In this document: piece after piece, positions 6,027-7,561 of the stretch | How the letters are laid out: the number at the start of each line of letters is the position of its first letter | Numbering within the stretch: the first letter of the stretch is position 1 | Assembly (NCBI GenBank): GCA_018056205.1 | Contig: JAGPGC010000053.1 | Coordinates: forward strand, 1-7,561 | DNA length: 7,561 nt | Origin: Candidatus Atribacteria bacterium | Lineage (GTDB): Bacteria; Atribacterota; Atribacteria; Atribacterales; Atribacteraceae | Reading direction: 5' to 3' | Made by a program: the position numbers and the translations under genes | The notes under the pieces: model-generated | Told to the model about the DNA's origin: nothing | Seen by the model: the letters and a program-made list of their open reading frames with translations, nothing else | The model's database searches: none

Positions 6027-6063
6027 GAATAAACTTCTTCCCACAGTTTTAACTTTTTATTCT
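6026..6063. terminator. Inverted repeat across the convergent gene ends
   Basis: AGAATAAA (6026-6033) and TTTATTCT (6056-6063) are perfect 8-bp reverse complements with a 22-base loop. The repeat touches the stop codons of both converging genes, which are only 30 bases apart. Being symmetric it could slow polymerase from both directions, but the stem is A/T-rich, the loop is long and there is no U-run after it, so it is not a classical intrinsic terminator. Confidence 0.25.
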
Positions 6064-6626
6064 AAATTAGCATGACGGCTCATCATTTCTTGATAAGCTC
6101 TTTCACGTCGGTCATAAACCATATTGAAAATGCAACTATCAAGAAAAAGCATTAAAGAATGCTCGAAACGTGTCCCACCTCCATTAGCACTAAGTTGTTG
6201 TGATTCAGTAACCATATCAGGGTGAAACTCAACAACCAAGTTACAGAAAGCGTGGAGAGGTGTTTCAGTTTTCCCAATAATTGCTGCAACCTTTGCGCCT
6301 AATTTTTTTGCCTTTTCGGCAAATAATAAAACCGTACTGGTAGAACCTGAACCTGAAGCTACTATTAAAATGTCTTCTTTGCCGATAGAAGGACAATCAG
6401 CCTCACCAACAATATGAACTTCATAACCCATATGCATCAACCTCATTGCAAAACCACGGAGAATGAGAAAACTTCTTCCTCGAGCCCAAAAAAAGATTCG
6501 TCGGTTCATCCATTCCGATTCCAGAGCTTTTAACCACTCAGATACCTCTTCTGGTTTTAGGGTTAAAAGTAAAGAATGGGTTTCATCAATGACTTGTTGT
6601 ACTGTCTCAAAAAAGGGTGGCCTCAT
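6057..6626 (-). CDS. hxlB: 6-phospho-3-hexuloisomerase family protein (SIS domain)
   Basis: In well-studied members this enzyme interconverts D-arabino-3-hexulose 6-phosphate and fructose 6-phosphate, the second step of the ribulose monophosphate pathway. The ATG at 6626 is preferred over an adjacent in-frame TTG (6629) because AAGGAG lies 8 bases upstream; this gives 189 residues, normal for the family. It is a single SIS domain. Supporting motifs are G-R-S (50-52), F-A-M-R-L-M-H-M-G (59-67), H-I-V-G-E (71-75), the phosphosugar loop S-G-S-G-S-T-S (91-97), F-E (154-155) whose Glu aligns with the proposed catalytic base, and the terminal R-H-A-N-L-E (184-189) characteristic of this family. Differences are A-R-G-R-S for the usual G-A/S-G-R-S, G-S-T-S for G-S-G-E-T-S, and A-N-G-G-G-T-R-F-E where P-M-G-T/S-x-F-E is usual. 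The start overlaps the upstream synthase gene by 20 bases, implying coupled translation. Family confident; exact substrate less so. Confidence 0.85.
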   Translation of the reverse strand: MRPPFFETVQQVIDETHSLLLTLKPEEVSEWLKALESEWMNRRIFFWARGRSFLILRGFAMRLMHMGYEVHIVGEADCPSIGKEDILIVASGSGSTSTVLLFAEKAKKLGAKVAAIIGKTETPLHAFCNLVVEFHPDMVTESQQLSANGGGTRFEHSLMLFLDSCIFNMVYDRRERAYQEMMSRHANLE

Positions 6627-7278
6627 CAATGGTTCTCCTTATGGTCTGAGCTTCAAGGATAGGATCAGAAGCTTTAGTTATTGAAGATCCCGCCACTATA
6701 ATTGCAGGCTGTAAACTTTTTAAAATATCTGATAGATTAAGCGAATGAATTCCTCCCGCTACCATTAATGGTAAACGTCGAGAAGAAATAAAGGGAAGCT
6801 CACGGGAAAACTCTAATAAAGAACCACCCCTTTTCACCACATCGGTAGAAAGATGAATACATAAATAATCTGAACTTAGGGAATAAATAAATTCTATCTT
6901 ATTTTGATCGGATAGAGAAAGATCAATTATGTCAACTACCATTTTTATCTGATTTGAATGAGCAGTATCTCGTACTTCTTCTAAGGTATAAGAAGAGGCT
7001 CCAGCTAAAACTGAAACTAAATCGGCACCGGCTGATATTGCTTCATTGGTTTCCCAACGACCGGCATCTACAATTTTCGTATCAGCAAACAGTATTTTTT
7101 CTCGGTTTGTCCAGTTTTTAATTTGCTCAACTATTGATAAACCATACCGAATAATAAGAGGTGTACCTACTTCAACAATATCTACGGTCGCCAATAATTC
7201 AGGGGTCAGCAAGTCTTTTACTTCCTCTTTGGTCAATATATCCAGGGCAATTTGAAAAAGAACATTTCTTTGGTTCAT
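6607..7278 (-). CDS. hxlA: 3-hexulose-6-phosphate synthase / 3-keto-L-gulonate-6-phosphate decarboxylase family protein
   Basis: This is a (beta/alpha)8-barrel enzyme of the orotidine 5'-phosphate decarboxylase superfamily. Characterised relatives either condense formaldehyde with ribulose 5-phosphate (HPS) or decarboxylate 3-keto-L-gulonate 6-phosphate. The 223-residue length (usual about 210-220) and motifs fit: A-L-D (11-13), V-E-V-G-T-P-L-I (35-42), the metal/substrate motif D-x-K-x-x-D as A-D-T-K-I-V-D-A-G (65-73), H142, A-G-G-I (174-177) and the phosphate loop A-G-S-S-I-T (196-201). The pairing with a hexuloisomerase and V-E-V-G-T-P favour HPS, while A-D-T-K-I-V-D-A-G resembles the decarboxylases. 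The usual D-x-Q-A-x-G after the histidine is replaced by T-D-V-V-K-R-G-G (145-152), so specificity may be altered. The ATG at 7278 is 10 bases after the DUF1015 gene; GGAGGA (7293-7298) is 14 bases upstream, rather far. Its 3' end overlaps the isomerase start. Confidence 0.82.
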   Translation of the reverse strand: MNQRNVLFQIALDILTKEEVKDLLTPELLATVDIVEVGTPLIIRYGLSIVEQIKNWTNREKILFADTKIVDAGRWETNEAISAGADLVSVLAGASSYTLEEVRDTAHSNQIKMVVDIIDLSLSDQNKIEFIYSLSSDYLCIHLSTDVVKRGGSLLEFSRELPFISSRRLPLMVAGGIHSLNLSDILKSLQPAIIVAGSSITKASDPILEAQTIRRTIDEATLF

Positions 7279-7288
7279 ATCTCTTGGT

Positions 7289-7561
7289 TTAATCCTCCAG
7301 AAAACGAATAACTAAACCACTCCATACTTTGGGATAAAAATAGGTTGACTTCTGTGGCATTCTTTGAGAATGAAGGACTGATTTTTCTACATCATCTAAG
7401 GGGGTCGGTTTCATTATAAATACAACTTGATATTTATTCTCTTCTTTTGCAACCTGAACAACATCCTTAGTTCCTCGTAAATAATCAACATAATCCTTAT
7501 TTTTCTGCATCTCTTCGTCGATCCCCAATATTTCTTTCATAATGAGATCATGAAGGATACA
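7289..7561 (-). CDS. DUF1015-family protein, C-terminal part (cut by window edge)
   Basis: The visible 90 codons are the C-terminal part of a protein whose N-terminus lies beyond the window. An ATG occurs at 7540, but the frame stays open to the edge (C-I-L-H-D-L-I before it), there is no Shine-Dalgarno before that ATG, and L-H-D-L-I-M-K-E-I-L-G-I-D resembles the interior of DUF1015 proteins, so it is read as partial. The tail M-P-Q-K-S-T-Y-F-Y-P-K (about 60-70 counted from that Met) followed by S-G-L-V-I is the family's characteristic C-terminus. Complete members are roughly 400 residues and soluble; their biochemical function is not established to my knowledge. The gene ends 10 bases before the HPS-like gene on the same strand, so the three minus-strand genes probably form one operon with a promoter outside the window. 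Confidence 0.8.
   Translation of the reverse strand, partial: CILHDLIMKEILGIDEEMQKNKDYVDYLRGTKDVVQVAKEENKYQVVFIMKPTPLDDVEKSVLHSQRMPQKSTYFYPKVWSGLVIRFLED

Noticed and set aside
6463..7255. Plus-strand open frames antisense to the HPS/PHI-like genes
   Set aside because: Overlapping the strongly supported minus-strand enzymes, without ribosome sites or recognisable motifs.
7460..7540. DUF1015 gene as a complete 83-residue small protein starting at 7540
   Set aside because: The frame is open to the window edge, no Shine-Dalgarno precedes that ATG, and residues upstream of it continue the family resemblance.

Overview
The window is AT-rich (high-30s % G+C by eye) bacterial DNA, densely coding, with strong AGGAGG-type ribosome binding sites. 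The first gene encodes a solute-binding protein with an ordinary type I signal peptide (cleavage after A-S-A) and no lipobox cysteine. That points to a cell with an outer membrane and periplasm rather than a Gram-positive, where such proteins are usually lipoproteins. AT richness, the Liv-type transporter and the neighbouring DUF1015 gene would fit a low-GC diderm such as an Atribacterota or Thermotogota relative. This placement is an inference; no rRNA or other phylogenetic marker is present.

Layout, plus strand: a 314-base regulatory leader (two candidate promoters, two inverted repeats, one orphan Shine-Dalgarno sequence) is followed by a complete branched-chain-amino-acid-family (HAAT) ABC importer in the order binding protein (315-1565), ATPase LivG (1653-2462), ATPase LivF (2479-3168), permease LivM (3204-4247) and permease LivH (4244-5077). 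A strong intrinsic terminator at 1578-1618 separates the binding protein from the rest and probably makes it the most abundant component. A separate consensus-like promoter (5103-5132), preceded by phased A-tracts, drives a DeoR-family repressor (5247-6026).

Layout, minus strand, converging on the repressor: the C-terminal end of a DUF1015-family protein (7289-7561, cut by the window edge), a 3-hexulose-6-phosphate synthase / 3-keto-L-gulonate-6-phosphate decarboxylase family enzyme (6607-7278), and a 6-phospho-3-hexuloisomerase family SIS-domain enzyme (6057-6626). The last two overlap by 20 bases and should be translationally coupled.

How it may work together: DeoR-family repressors normally sense phosphorylated sugars. 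The adjacent enzymes belong to families that make, split or isomerise sugar phosphates. A Liv-type importer lies on the other side of the repressor. The simplest hypothesis is a carbohydrate or related uptake and assimilation locus in which the importer carries something other than a branched-chain amino acid. The substrate cannot be read from the sequence, and the two enzymes are divergent enough that a role other than classical ribulose-monophosphate formaldehyde fixation is possible. No CRISPR array, tRNA, rRNA, insertion sequence or attachment site was seen.
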